From GCA-002697625 sp002697625 (GTDB taxonomy: Bacteria > Bacteroidota > Bacteroidia > Flavobacteriales > BACL11), in assembly GCA_964004625.1 (NCBI GenBank), contig CAXFOB010000006.1, positions 1 to 59,188 on the forward strand: 59,188 nt of DNA, given 5' to 3'. How positions within the stretch are numbered: position 1 is the stretch's first letter; every line of letters starts with the position of its first letter. This document shows, in pieces, positions 1 through 10,128 of the stretch. Under the pieces are notes generated by a model that saw only the letters and a list, made by a program, of their open reading frames with translations, did no database searches and had not been told where the DNA came from. The translations under genes and the position numbers were made by a program.

Positions 1-2142
1 ATATTTTTTGTATTAGTATTATTCTTTTTACCTAATAAGAAAGCTATTTCTCAAATTAATTTTGCTAGAGATACAAGTATAAATATTCTTGAAAATTCTG
101 TACAATTAAAAAATGCATGGAATGGAGGTGTAAATTCTGCACAATTCTCAGAAATTGACCTAAACTTAGATGGAATAAAAGACCTAATTGTATTTGATAG
201 ATGTGGAAATAAACTATCTCCTTATATTAACGATAACGGAAATTTCGTCTTTTCTCCGCAATACAGAAACTCTTTTCCAAAGATAAAAAGTTGGATACTT
301 TTAGAAGATTATAATTGTGATGGTAAAAATGATATATTTACCTACTCTACAGCAGGAATAGCGGTATACCTAAATAATTCTACGACTTCTCTAGAATTTA
401 TACTTATGGATTCTTTACTTACTTACCCTAGCAGTTCACCTGTTAATCCAAATATTTATGTAAGTCCTATAGATATTCCTGCTATTACGGATGTAGATTA
501 TGATGGAGATTTGGATATTTTAACTTTTGAAGTCAGTGGTGGATTTGTTCATTATTTTAAAAATATGTCAATTGAAAATCATAATAATTGTGATTATTTA
601 GAATATAGTTTTTCTGATGGTTGTTGGGGGGATTTTTATGAAGGATTAAATACCTACACATTAAATTGCACAAACTGCCAGTGCTCTCCTATTCTAGCAA
701 ATGGAAGTAATAAAAATATAAAACATGCAGGGAGTTCACTTATGGCAATTGATGTAGATGGAGACAATGATAAAGATTTAATATTAGGAGACGTAAGTTA
801 TAACAATCTAAACCTATTAATTAATGGAGGAGATAGTCAAAATGCATTGATTGTTTCTGTTGACACCGCTTTTCCACAGAACAATACAAATACTATACCA
901 GCAGATATTCATATTTTTCCTTCCGCATATTTTGTAGACGCTACAAATGATGGAATAAAAGATGTTATAATTACATCTAATATGCAAAACAACTCCGAAA
1001 ATATTGAAAGTTGCTGGCTTTATGAGAATATAGGAAGTAATATAAATCCTGATTTAAATTTTATACAAAAAAATTTCTTACAAGGATCCGGATTAGATTT
1101 TGGAGAAAATTCTCACCCTACATTTTACGACCTTGACGGAGATGGTTTATTAGATTTATTTGTAGGGAATTATGGATATCACTTATCAAATGGAACACCT
1201 ATTTCTAAAATAGCACATTATAAAAACACAGGATCTGCACAACAAGCAGAGTTTACCTTAATTACAGATGACTTTGAAGGTATCTCTACTATAAACCTAA
1301 ACACAAACCTAAACACTCCGGCACTAAACCTCTATCCTAGTTTTGGGGATTTAAATGGAGATGGTGAAGAAGATTTAATTATCGGGGATTCTGACGGAAA
1401 AATTCATCTATTTATAAATAACGGAGGGAATTTTACCATAAACACTCCCAACTTAAATAATATTGATGTAGGATATTTTGCCACGCCACAAATTATTGAT
1501 GTAGACAGAGATGGACTAAGAGATTTAATTATTGGGAATAAGAAAGGGACTATCTCATATTTTCAGAATATAGGAACACAAACAAATCCAGATTTTATAA
1601 ATGAAATTACTAATTGGGGAGGTATAGATATTGATTCTGCTTATGTACAAGATGGATTTAGTAGTCCAAAGCTAGTTGATATAAATAGTACATATCATTT
1701 ATTTGTTGGATCTTTTTCAGGAAAAACATATTTATACAATAACATTGAAGGAAACATCAATGGAACATTTACAGAATTACAAACAATAAATACTAAGGTC
1801 TGGGAAGGCGCTAAAACTTCCATTGCAGTATCAGACATAAATAATGATAGTCAGGTAGATTTGATAATTGGAAACCAATGTGGAGGACTTGCTTATTTTA
1901 TAGGAGATAGTTCTGTCAATAATTCTGTTTCAGAAATTTATAATACATTTAACACTATTCCTAACCCTGCAAGACACATTATATATATAGATAATAAAAA
2001 AGAGGAAAATATATTTATATACAATTCTCAAGGTAAATTAGAGATTATATCCAAAAAAGAGGAAGTAGATATTTCTGAGTTATCTATTGGAATGTATTTT
2101 ATTCAGGTAGGAACAAGAAAATCTCAATTTATAAAGCAATAA
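1..2142 (+). CDS. Secreted FG-GAP/VCBS-repeat protein with type A T9SS sorting domain (5' partial)
   Basis: The reading frame is open from the first base, so the ATG at 406 is not the start. The first residues in the window (FFVLVLFFLP, then KKAISQ) look like the hydrophobic core and end of a signal peptide, so only a few residues are missing upstream. The body carries about nine FG-GAP/VCBS-type calcium-binding motifs such as DVDYDGDLDILTF, DVDGDNDKDLILGD, DLDGDGLLDLFVGN and DLNGDGEEDLIIGD, which typically form a beta-propeller. The last ~70 residues (IPNPARHIIYI ... YNSQGK ... LSIGMYFIQV ... QFIKQ) match the type A T9SS C-terminal domain that is removed during export to the cell surface. 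By inference it is an exported, Ca-binding surface or secreted protein; the substrate or ligand is unknown. It converges on mdh with a 46-base gap. Confidence 0.85.
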   Translation: MFFVLVLFFLPNKKAISQINFARDTSINILENSVQLKNAWNGGVNSAQFSEIDLNLDGIKDLIVFDRCGNKLSPYINDNGNFVFSPQYRNSFPKIKSWILLEDYNCDGKNDIFTYSTAGIAVYLNNSTTSLEFILMDSLLTYPSSSPVNPNIYVSPIDIPAITDVDYDGDLDILTFEVSGGFVHYFKNMSIENHNNCDYLEYSFSDGCWGDFYEGLNTYTLNCTNCQCSPILANGSNKNIKHAGSSLMAIDVDGDNDKDLILGDVSYNNLNLLINGGDSQNALIVSVDTAFPQNNTNTIPADIHIFPSAYFVDATNDGIKDVIITSNMQNNSENIESCWLYENIGSNINPDLNFIQKNFLQGSGLDFGENSHPTFYDLDGDGLLDLFVGNYGYHLSNGTPISKIAHYKNTGSAQQAEFTLITDDFEGISTINLNTNLNTPALNLYPSFGDLNGDGEEDLIIGDSDGKIHLFINNGGNFTINTPNLNNIDVGYFATPQIIDVDRDGLRDLIIGNKKGTISYFQNIGTQTNPDFINEITNWGGIDIDSAYVQDGFSSPKLVDINSTYHLFVGSFSGKTYLYNNIEGNINGTFTELQTINTKVWEGAKTSIAVSDINNDSQVDLIIGNQCGGLAYFIGDSSVNNSVSEIYNTFNTIPNPARHIIYIDNKKEENIFIYNSQGKLEIISKKEEVDISELSIGMYFIQVGTRKSQFIKQ

Positions 2143-2188
2143 AAAAACCAGATGTTCAACTTTACTTTTTAATCTAAGTTCATTCTAA

Positions 2189-3112
2189 TTATTCTAACAA
2201 TCCATTTGTTTTCTTAACCCCCTCAGCAGATTCGTTCAACTTTTGCATTTCCGCAGTATTTAAATCTAATTCTACTATCTTCTCTACTCCATTTCTTCCT
2301 AAAATAACAGGGACTCCTATACATAAATCTGATAAACCATATTCTCCATCTAACATTACAGAACATGGGTACATTTTCTTTTGATCACATGCAATAGAAT
2401 GAACCAATGAAGACACAGCTGCACCAGGAGCGTACCATGCAGAAGTTCCTAACATTCCAGTTAAAGTTGCTCCTCCAACTTTCGTAGCTTCTAATACTTG
2501 GTTTAATCTTTCTTCGGTAATAAATTTAGAGGCTTTAACTGAATTTCTAGAAGCAAGTCTTGTTAAAGGAAGCATACCTTTATCAGAATGACCACCAATA
2601 ACCATTCCGTCAACATCCGAAATAGGACATTCCAAAGCTTCTGCTAATCTATATTTAAATCTTGCAGAATCTAAAGCCCCGCCCATTCCAATGATTCTAT
2701 TTTTTGAAAGTCCTGTTACTTTATGTGTTAAATAAGTCATTGTATCCATAGGGTTACTCACAATGATTAAAATCACATCTCGAGAATGTTTAATTAAATT
2801 TTCTGAAACTGTTTTTACAATACCCGCATTTATTCCAATTAATTCTTCTCTTGTCATTCCTGGTTTTCTAGGAACACCAGAAGTAATAATAGCAATATCA
2901 CTTCCTTTAGTTTTAAGATAATCGTTTGTACTTCCAATAATTTTTGTGTCAAATCCATTTAAAGATGCTGTTTGCATCAAATCCATTGCTTTACCTTCTG
3001 CAAAGTTTTCTTTTATATCTACTAAGACAACCTCAGAAGCAAAATTCTTTATTGCAATATATTCTGCACAACTTGCTCCAACCGCTCCTGCACCTACCAC
3101 TGTTACTTTCAT
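2189..3112 (-). CDS. mdh: Malate dehydrogenase (LDH-like family)
   Basis: 307 aa, the usual length for the NAD-dependent malate dehydrogenase that interconverts malate and oxaloacetate in the TCA cycle. Visible motifs are the N-terminal Rossmann glycine loop GAGAVG (residues 7-12), VSNPMD, IGMGGALDSARF, and GGHSDKGM containing the catalytic histidine. The family is the lactate dehydrogenase-like, cytosolic type common in Bacteroidota. It starts 32 bases after the gyrB stop on the same strand and no -7 box is visible in that gap, so it is probably cotranscribed with gyrB. Confidence 0.96.
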   Translation of the reverse strand: MKVTVVGAGAVGASCAEYIAIKNFASEVVLVDIKENFAEGKAMDLMQTASLNGFDTKIIGSTNDYLKTKGSDIAIITSGVPRKPGMTREELIGINAGIVKTVSENLIKHSRDVILIIVSNPMDTMTYLTHKVTGLSKNRIIGMGGALDSARFKYRLAEALECPISDVDGMVIGGHSDKGMLPLTRLASRNSVKASKFITEERLNQVLEATKVGGATLTGMLGTSAWYAPGAAVSSLVHSIACDQKKMYPCSVMLDGEYGLSDLCIGVPVILGRNGVEKIVELDLNTAEMQKLNESAEGVKKTNGLLE

Positions 3113-3144
3113 ATATTTATTTTTATTGTTTTTTAAACTATAAT

Positions 3145-5094
3145 TTAAGCGTCAATATTTGCATATTTGGCATTAGCCTCAATAAACGCTCTTCTTGGTG
3201 GTACTTCATCACCCATTAACATAGAAAAAACTCTATCCGCTTCTGCAGCACTATCAATTGAAACCTGTTTTAAGGTTCTTTGATCCGGATTTAAAGTAGT
3301 GTCCCAAAGTTGAATCGCATTCATCTCTCCAAGACCTTTATATCTTTGAATTCCAACATTTACATCTTTACCTCCTTTCATTTCCTCAATCAATCTATCT
3401 CTCTCCTCATCTGACCAGCAGTATCTTTGATCTTTTCCTTTTTTTAATAAATAAAGAGGAGGAGTAGCAATATAGATGAATCCTTTCTCTAATAATTCTT
3501 TCATATAGCGGAAAAAGAAAGTAAGAATAAGAGTAGCGATATGACTACCATCAATATCAGCATCCGTCATAATTACAATTTTATGATACCTTAATTTTTC
3601 TGTATTTAGAGCTCTTTCGTCCTCTTCTGTACCAACAGAAACACCAAGTGCAGTATACATGTTCTTAATTTCTTCATTTTCAAAAACCTTGTGCTGCATG
3701 GCTTTCTCTACATTTAAAATTTTACCTCTTAAAGGAAGAATTGCCTGAAAGTGTCTATCTCTACCTTGTTTTGCTGTTCCTCCTGCAGAATCTCCCTCTA
3801 CTAAGAAAATCTCACATTTTTCAGGATCTCTTTCAGAACAGTCAGAAAGTTTACCAGGAAGTCCAGAGCCTGTCATTACAGACTTTCTTTGTACCATTTC
3901 TCTTGCTTTTCTAGCAGCATTTCTAGCTGTTGCAGCAAGAATTACTTTTTGTACAATCATCTGAGCTTGTTTCGGATTTTCTTCTAAATAAAATGACAAC
4001 ATCTCACTTACAGATTGCGATACTGCTGTAGTAACTTCTTTATTTCCTAATTTTGTTTTTGTTTGTCCTTCAAACTGAGGCTCCATAACTTTTACAGAAA
4101 TCACGGCAGTTAATCCCTCCCTAAAATCATCCCCTGAAATCTCAAATTTTACTTTTTTAAGTAATCCTGAATTGTCTGCATATTTCTTAAGAGTTCTTGT
4201 AAGCCCCCTTCTGAATCCTGAAAGATGAGTACCTCCTTCATGTGTATTAATATTATTTACATAAGAATGAACGTTTTCTGTATAAGAAGAATTGTACACC
4301 ATGGCAACCTCTACTGGAACACCATCTTTTTCTCCATCAAAATATATTACATCATTTAAAATAGATTCTCTTGTTCCATCCAAAAATTTTACAAATTCTT
4401 TTAATCCTCCTACAGAAAAATATTCTTCTTTAATATCATTACCATCATCATCAGTCCTTCTTTTATCAGTAATTGAAAGATGAATGCCTTTATTTAAAAA
4501 AGCAAGCTCTCTTAATCGAGCTGATAAAATATCAAAATGATAGACTGTATCCTCAAAAATAGAACTATCCGGCTTAAAGGTCACAAATGTTCCTGTTTTA
4601 TCAGTTGTTCCAATTTCTCTTACATCATACTGTGGAATACCAATTTTATATTCTTGTTCAAAAACTTTTCCATCTCTGTGAACTTCAACTCTTAAATCTT
4701 CCGAAAGGGCGTTTACACAAGAAACACCAACTCCATGAAGACCCCCAGAAACTTTATACGACCCTTTATCAAACTTACCTCCAGCATGAAGTACCGTCAT
4801 CACCACTTCTAAAGCAGATTTCCCTTCTTTTTCATGTATATCAGTAGGTATCCCCCTACCATTATCTGAAACTGTAATAGAATTATCTTCATTGATAAAA
4901 ACATCAATGTGAGAACAATGTCCCGCGAGAGCTTCATCAATTGAATTATCTACAACTTCATATACTAAATGATGTAATCCTTTCTGACCGATATCACCAA
5001 TATACATAGCTGGTCTTTTTCTTACCGCCTCTAAACCTTCAAGTACCGTAATATTATCGGCACTATAGTTTGGATTTTTGTTTTCTGCACTCAT
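3145..5094 (-). CDS. gyrB: DNA gyrase subunit B
   Basis: 649 aa type IIA topoisomerase ATPase subunit, partner of GyrA in ATP-driven negative supercoiling. In order: GHKL ATPase domain (YIGDIGQKGLHHLVYEVVDN with the ATP-binding Glu/Asn region, DNGRGIP, GGLHGVG), transducer domain, TOPRIM domain (EGDSAGGTA; DADIDGSHI for Mg binding), and the C-terminal tail (QRYKGLGEMN). The length of about 650 and the lack of the ~170-residue proteobacterial TOPRIM insertion fit Bacteroidota GyrB. GyrB rather than ParE is inferred from overall similarity to Bacteroidota sequences. A -7 box lies 37 bases upstream. mdh follows. Confidence 0.96.
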   Translation of the reverse strand: MSAENKNPNYSADNITVLEGLEAVRKRPAMYIGDIGQKGLHHLVYEVVDNSIDEALAGHCSHIDVFINEDNSITVSDNGRGIPTDIHEKEGKSALEVVMTVLHAGGKFDKGSYKVSGGLHGVGVSCVNALSEDLRVEVHRDGKVFEQEYKIGIPQYDVREIGTTDKTGTFVTFKPDSSIFEDTVYHFDILSARLRELAFLNKGIHLSITDKRRTDDDGNDIKEEYFSVGGLKEFVKFLDGTRESILNDVIYFDGEKDGVPVEVAMVYNSSYTENVHSYVNNINTHEGGTHLSGFRRGLTRTLKKYADNSGLLKKVKFEISGDDFREGLTAVISVKVMEPQFEGQTKTKLGNKEVTTAVSQSVSEMLSFYLEENPKQAQMIVQKVILAATARNAARKAREMVQRKSVMTGSGLPGKLSDCSERDPEKCEIFLVEGDSAGGTAKQGRDRHFQAILPLRGKILNVEKAMQHKVFENEEIKNMYTALGVSVGTEEDERALNTEKLRYHKIVIMTDADIDGSHIATLILTFFFRYMKELLEKGFIYIATPPLYLLKKGKDQRYCWSDEERDRLIEEMKGGKDVNVGIQRYKGLGEMNAIQLWDTTLNPDQRTLKQVSIDSAAEADRVFSMLMGDEVPPRRAFIEANAKYANIDA

Positions 5095-5131
5095 AGTTTA
5101 TGTGTAATTTATCTCTTGTTTTTAAGTGAGA

Positions 5132-5139
5132 CAAATATA
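5132..5139 (-). promoter_or_regulatory. Candidate -7 box for gyrB
   Basis: On the minus strand the sequence reads TATATTTG, a full match to the Bacteroidota primary-sigma -7 consensus TAnnTTTG. It would give a leader of roughly 30 bases. I found no TTTG at the usual 19-21 base spacing for the -33 element, so only half of the promoter is supported. Confidence 0.45.
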
Positions 5140-5217
5140 CATAATAAGGACGGTAAAATAGGTAGTTCTTTATAACAAAAAGAAGATTAGTTTTTCAACA
5201 AAAGTTAATAACTTTTT

Positions 5218-6909
5218 CTAGAAGGAATAGGACAATCCGAACCATGCATTTAAACCAATTTCTCTATATCCCTTCCATAACTCTTGTTTTGAATTTAAAA
5301 TATTATTAATTCTCAAATATGCTGCAATGGAATTTGTGTAATGATAATCGATAAAAATATTAGCATGAAGTTGAGAATTTAATTCATAAACTTCATCCCA
5401 ATCTACAAAATAATCTCCATCAATATTCTCTCCATTCAATGATTGTCGTTTACCAATATACGAAAGAGAGGTGTTAAACTTTATCTTCTCATCCAAATTT
5501 AAAGAAATTCCTAACTTGCCATTTATATTTTCCTTGTTAGATGCGATAGTATCATAATTATAAAAGTTTGCAGTTGCATTTATATTAATTAAATCATTTA
5601 TTTTCCACTCATAATTTGCATTTACATGTAATCTATAGATATCTACATAAGAGGAATAAAACCTACCATTTGCATTTAAATCAACCCAATAGAAAAATGG
5701 CATATTAGATATTTTCCCATAAGCAATACACCCCTCAAAAACCTCACCCTTTCCTAAGACATTCGTCATTCCAACAAAAAATTCATCAACATCTGTATTG
5801 GCTAAACTAAGAGAATGGCTACTAACAGATGATTCATGTAATTGGTTGGTTCCTAAAGCTCTGATAAATGGATTTTCATCAGATAAAGATTTAATTGTAC
5901 TTCTGTATTCACTATGCCTTAACCCTCCCTCAACATATAGAATATTTTTCACTAAATGTTTACTAACAATTAAATGAGGTGCAAAACCTGGTGTATTCAT
6001 TGAATCTAACTCTTGTTGAAGATGAATTTCAGTACCAACATTAAAATTATATCCAAATCTTTCTATAACAACATTTGGAACAATATGAAAAGTTTTTACA
6101 TCTGTCTTTTCTCTTAATGATAAGGTGTCCGTATTTGCATAATTTATATAGTTGTTAAACTCTAATTCTAAATCTACCGGGAAACTATTTATTTTTTTTG
6201 AAAGATTTGACTTTAAATGTATTTGGTTTTCTGAACGTGAGTTTAAGTCCGAAACAAAAAAACTTGTATTGTGTTTCAGATTATATTCTGAAAGTTCTCT
6301 TGAAAAGATAGATCCACCAAATTTAGAATAAAAAAATCTATTCAAATTACAATCTTTATGGGCTACTTCACATAATCCATCATAATTTGATGTTCTTCTA
6401 TCATAATCTAAATTTAGAGTAAATATATTATTCTCTTCAATTTTCTTACCAAATCCATTTATATTAGTTAAAGAATTTCTAAATACCTCCGTATTACTAT
6501 TATTATATTTCACTTTAAACCTATTTGAAAAATGATTAAATGTTAAACCATAAGAGTAATCCTCTTTTCTTAAACTATTGTGAGAAATATTTGAAATAAA
6601 AGAATGAGTCCCTCCACCTAAAAATATTTTAGAACCAGCTAAATCAGATATTTTTTCCCCACTTAATTTTGCAGACTTTAATGGTCTTGATTTGTAAGGA
6701 ATATCTAAGGTCTTATTGAGAAACGAATAACTCTGACTTTTATCAATTTCAGTAGTATCTATAAATTCCGTAGTTTCTTTTATCTTTTCAGATTCTGGTA
6801 TCTCTGGGGAAAAACCCTCCAGAACTTTAACCTCTGCTTGATTGATATCTTGAGAAAACATCAATGTAACAGACACAAAAACAAAAAAACAGCTATGTAT
6901 TATTTTCAT
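5218..6909 (-). CDS. Outer-membrane beta-barrel protein paired with a TPR protein (TonB-receptor-like)
   Basis: 563 aa with a clear signal peptide (MKIIHSCFFVFVSVTLMFSQ). Residues ~22-85 form a polar, low-complexity periplasmic segment (EVKVLEGFSPEIPESEKIK and following); after it come alternating polar/hydrophobic beta-strands to the C-terminal Phe, the usual end of an outer-membrane barrel. From memory, flavobacteria carry a family annotated 'TonB-dependent receptor' of about 550 aa, directly after a ~1000-aa TPR gene, with a similar N-terminal tail; this protein looks like that family. No clear plug domain or TonB box is visible, so the TonB label is doubtful. The gene is 11 bases downstream of the TPR gene, which implies joint expression and probably a shared complex. 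Ligand or role unknown. Confidence 0.65.
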   Translation of the reverse strand: MKIIHSCFFVFVSVTLMFSQDINQAEVKVLEGFSPEIPESEKIKETTEFIDTTEIDKSQSYSFLNKTLDIPYKSRPLKSAKLSGEKISDLAGSKIFLGGGTHSFISNISHNSLRKEDYSYGLTFNHFSNRFKVKYNNSNTEVFRNSLTNINGFGKKIEENNIFTLNLDYDRRTSNYDGLCEVAHKDCNLNRFFYSKFGGSIFSRELSEYNLKHNTSFFVSDLNSRSENQIHLKSNLSKKINSFPVDLELEFNNYINYANTDTLSLREKTDVKTFHIVPNVVIERFGYNFNVGTEIHLQQELDSMNTPGFAPHLIVSKHLVKNILYVEGGLRHSEYRSTIKSLSDENPFIRALGTNQLHESSVSSHSLSLANTDVDEFFVGMTNVLGKGEVFEGCIAYGKISNMPFFYWVDLNANGRFYSSYVDIYRLHVNANYEWKINDLININATANFYNYDTIASNKENINGKLGISLNLDEKIKFNTSLSYIGKRQSLNGENIDGDYFVDWDEVYELNSQLHANIFIDYHYTNSIAAYLRINNILNSKQELWKGYREIGLNAWFGLSYSF

Positions 6910-6920
6910 ATTATTTAATT

Positions 6921-9900
6921 TTAAAATTCTTCTTCTATTTGTAATTCAGAGTATATAATTTCATAATCCAAGGAATCACCTATCGTAATAACAACCTCTT
7001 CTTCTATTTCATTGTTTTGTTTTAACAGCTCCTTCTCTACAATTTGTTCCCATTTTAATTTTGCCTCATTTACAACATCTTCCCCGTCATGGTTCTCTAT
7101 TATACTTTCCAAAGTTGCCTTTGCCTGAAAATTATTGTCCTGCTTTATATACACATCAGATAGTAAAACAAATCCTTTAGCAATCCAATGGTTTGAAGAG
7201 TATTCTTCTGAAAGCTGAAATACCATCTCCTCCGTTTTAACATAATCATCATTTAAGAACGAAAAATACGATTTCATATACATTGCTTCAGACCCGTCCC
7301 TATTTTTAGTTAGACCTACTATTTCATCACACAAATCAGAAGACCTAGCAAAATTTCCATTTTTATAGTCCTCTCTAGCTATTATTATTTTGGACCGTGC
7401 GATTAATCTATTATTTAATTTTTCTGATTGTAATACACGATTTGCATATCTAACTGCTAATTCTGAATCAGTATTTTCAAACCCGAACATTAGTCTGATT
7501 ATCGACTCCCTCTTCAATCCATTTGATGACGCAACAGAGTCTAACAACTGATAATATTTATTTGAAGACATAACATCTTTTTTATCATATGAATATCTAC
7601 ATATTTTTACTAAAGATGGTTCATAATAAACAGAAACACCAAAATCCAACACAGATTTAGACGCCTCTACAGCTAATGTAGTATCCTCCGTATTCCAACA
7701 GGATTCAGCATAATAATAATGAGATTGTTTGTCAAAGATTGCATCTGTTCCGAAATCAGATATATAATCATGAAACTGCAACTTAGATTTTTTATAATCT
7801 TGTTTTTTAAAATTATTAAAAGCAACCTGATACGTTAAAGAATCTTTTGCTGATATCGAAATATCTAATTGAGGGATTTTATTAATGTAAGACAAGTACT
7901 CGTTTACACTTCCTTTAGAAACAAAAGCATCTTTTAGTCCGATTTTTGCTCCAGAAAATGAACTCGTTTTTGGAAAATCCTCTACAACCTTTTTCAAATT
8001 AATTATAGACCCTTCAATTTCTCCTTGATTAAAATCAATTAAACCCTTATTCAAGTATACCATTGAAAGAATCTCCTCATTTTCTGAAACATCCAAAATC
8101 TGATTATAATAACGCAAAGCTTCATTTATACGATTTTGGTTTTTATAAAGTGTAGCAAGATCAATTAAAGACCTCTCTAGATAAGCAGATTCTTTTTCAT
8201 TTTCTACAATACCTTTTAAACATTTTTCCTGACTTTTGTAGTCTGAAATTAGCCCATAGCATTTTGACTCCTGATAGATTGAGTAGTCTATATCAAAATG
8301 AGATCCTTCCATTTTATGGATATCCATACTAGATTTGTGATAATAATACGCTGCATTCTCAAAATCAGAAATCATATAATAACTATCCGCCAATCTCATT
8401 TTTGCATCATGCATTCTATCTAAATCCAAATCAGAGTTAATAGATTTACGAAATTCCTGAATTGCACTTGAGTATTGTGCAGACTGAAAGTAAGAATAAG
8501 CTAAATTATATTTTGCGATTGCAATCTTTTCAATTAAAGAATTAGAGGGAGTTTCTAGATATTCTTGATAATAAGAAATAGACATTTTGTAATCTCTTAA
8601 CTGATAATAACAGTCCCCTAACCAATACAAACACATTACATCAATCTCTTTATTTTCTGGATACTTACTAGCAAACTCAAACTTAGTTAAAGCATTAGTA
8701 TAATTTGCATTGTTATAATGCTGAACCCCTATATAATACGCGAGTCTTTGTAATGTTTCCTTTTGCTCTTTTTTAGGTAAGTGATTATTCTTTAAAAAAT
8801 CAAATGCTTGCTGGTACTGATTTGTACTCTGAAACATATTAATCATTAATCTTTTTATTTCTTGTTTGTATTTGGAAAGTTGAAACTCATTTAATTGATC
8901 CGTAACATATGTAAGATTAGAATATGGCAAATCTAGTTCATACGATAGTTTAAAATAATTATACAAAGACTCTTCTTTTAACTCTATATCGAAATCAATT
9001 TCAGAAGCCTTTTTAAAAGCGTTTAATGCAAAGTTATCTCTTCCTAATTTTAAATAAGATCTACCTAAATAATAGGAAGTATATTGCATTAAACTATCTT
9101 CTATATCACCAACTTTCTCTAAATTTAGAATTGCTTCATCATAATTTTCAAGACAGACATGTATCTGTCCTAATTGAAAATAATCTAACGCACTAACCTC
9201 CTCCTTGAAATTCATATATCGATTAAAATATATCTTAGAATTTTCGAAATCATTAAGATAATAATATGACTCCGACACTATCCTATTCATCTCTAATTCT
9301 CTTGAAGAAATAACATTTTCTAGCATCGGAACTGCATAATTTATAACTTCTGAATATTTCTCCAGTGTATAATAAATTTGGGTAATGTAATACGGAACAA
9401 TCCTAGAAAACATTTTGTCATCTTCTAACAATTTAAACACGGACAAGGATATATTATAAAGCTTCTGAATATAAGTTATATGAGCATAATAATACTGAGA
9501 AAGACTTTTGTATTTTCCAGTTTCTACTTTTGAAAAATAATATTTAGCATCATCCAATCTTTCAGATAAAAACAGAGAATATGCAAACTTAAAATTATAC
9601 TCATCTGTTTTCAGAAGGACATCTGTAACTTCCGAGAATAATTTTATACAATCTGAATATTTTTTTTCTGAAAAATAAAGATAGGATAAATCTGCTTTTG
9701 ATCTTTGATAATAAGAAGAGTTTTTATAATTATCTAGAAGTAAAGAATACCAATATACAGCATCCCTGTTTCCTAAATTCCTAGAACAATTTGCAATTTT
9801 ATACAATAACACATCTTTGGTTTCGGAATTACTTAATGCAGAAACATAATAGTTTTGAGCTACACTAAACTCACCATTCTCATAATATCTATCCGCTTTA

Positions 9901-9977
9901 TTTAAATCTGTATTTTGTGCAGAAACAACAATGAAAAACAATGAAAAAACTATACCTAGAAGAACATGTTTGGTCAT
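6921..9977 (-). CDS. Large periplasmic tetratricopeptide-repeat protein
   Basis: I place the start at the ATG at 9977 (1018 aa), because it is followed at once by a signal peptide (MTKHVLLGIVFSLFFIVVSA-Q); a longer frame reaches 10070 but would bury this signal. The mature protein is almost entirely TPR-like helical hairpins, with recurring patterns such as LYKIANCSRNLGN, YYLGRSYLKLGRDNFALNAF, YNLAYSYFQSAQYSSAIQEF and YLNKGLIDFNQGEIEGSIINL. TPR solenoids mediate protein-protein contacts; with a signal peptide and no anchor it should sit in the periplasm. The outer-membrane barrel gene is 11 bases downstream, so the two probably form an envelope complex. The precise function is unknown. Confidence 0.8.
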   Translation of the reverse strand: MTKHVLLGIVFSLFFIVVSAQNTDLNKADRYYENGEFSVAQNYYVSALSNSETKDVLLYKIANCSRNLGNRDAVYWYSLLLDNYKNSSYYQRSKADLSYLYFSEKKYSDCIKLFSEVTDVLLKTDEYNFKFAYSLFLSERLDDAKYYFSKVETGKYKSLSQYYYAHITYIQKLYNISLSVFKLLEDDKMFSRIVPYYITQIYYTLEKYSEVINYAVPMLENVISSRELEMNRIVSESYYYLNDFENSKIYFNRYMNFKEEVSALDYFQLGQIHVCLENYDEAILNLEKVGDIEDSLMQYTSYYLGRSYLKLGRDNFALNAFKKASEIDFDIELKEESLYNYFKLSYELDLPYSNLTYVTDQLNEFQLSKYKQEIKRLMINMFQSTNQYQQAFDFLKNNHLPKKEQKETLQRLAYYIGVQHYNNANYTNALTKFEFASKYPENKEIDVMCLYWLGDCYYQLRDYKMSISYYQEYLETPSNSLIEKIAIAKYNLAYSYFQSAQYSSAIQEFRKSINSDLDLDRMHDAKMRLADSYYMISDFENAAYYYHKSSMDIHKMEGSHFDIDYSIYQESKCYGLISDYKSQEKCLKGIVENEKESAYLERSLIDLATLYKNQNRINEALRYYNQILDVSENEEILSMVYLNKGLIDFNQGEIEGSIINLKKVVEDFPKTSSFSGAKIGLKDAFVSKGSVNEYLSYINKIPQLDISISAKDSLTYQVAFNNFKKQDYKKSKLQFHDYISDFGTDAIFDKQSHYYYAESCWNTEDTTLAVEASKSVLDFGVSVYYEPSLVKICRYSYDKKDVMSSNKYYQLLDSVASSNGLKRESIIRLMFGFENTDSELAVRYANRVLQSEKLNNRLIARSKIIIAREDYKNGNFARSSDLCDEIVGLTKNRDGSEAMYMKSYFSFLNDDYVKTEEMVFQLSEEYSSNHWIAKGFVLLSDVYIKQDNNFQAKATLESIIENHDGEDVVNEAKLKWEQIVEKELLKQNNEIEEEVVITIGDSLDYEIIYSELQIEEEF

Positions 9978-10128
9978 AAGTTGAGGGTTTATATCAGTCT
10001 TTAAAATTAAAAAATAAGGAGATACTTCATAAAATAACCATTGTAAGTTTTCAACATCTTTTTTTAACAAGTATAAATACGATTTTATGTCCTCAACACA
10101 ATAAAAATACTATTTTTACGACATTATT

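Noticed and set aside
406..2142. A gene starting at the ATG at 406
   Set aside because: The same frame is open to base 1 and includes a signal-peptide-like segment and further FG-GAP motifs, so the true start is upstream of the window.
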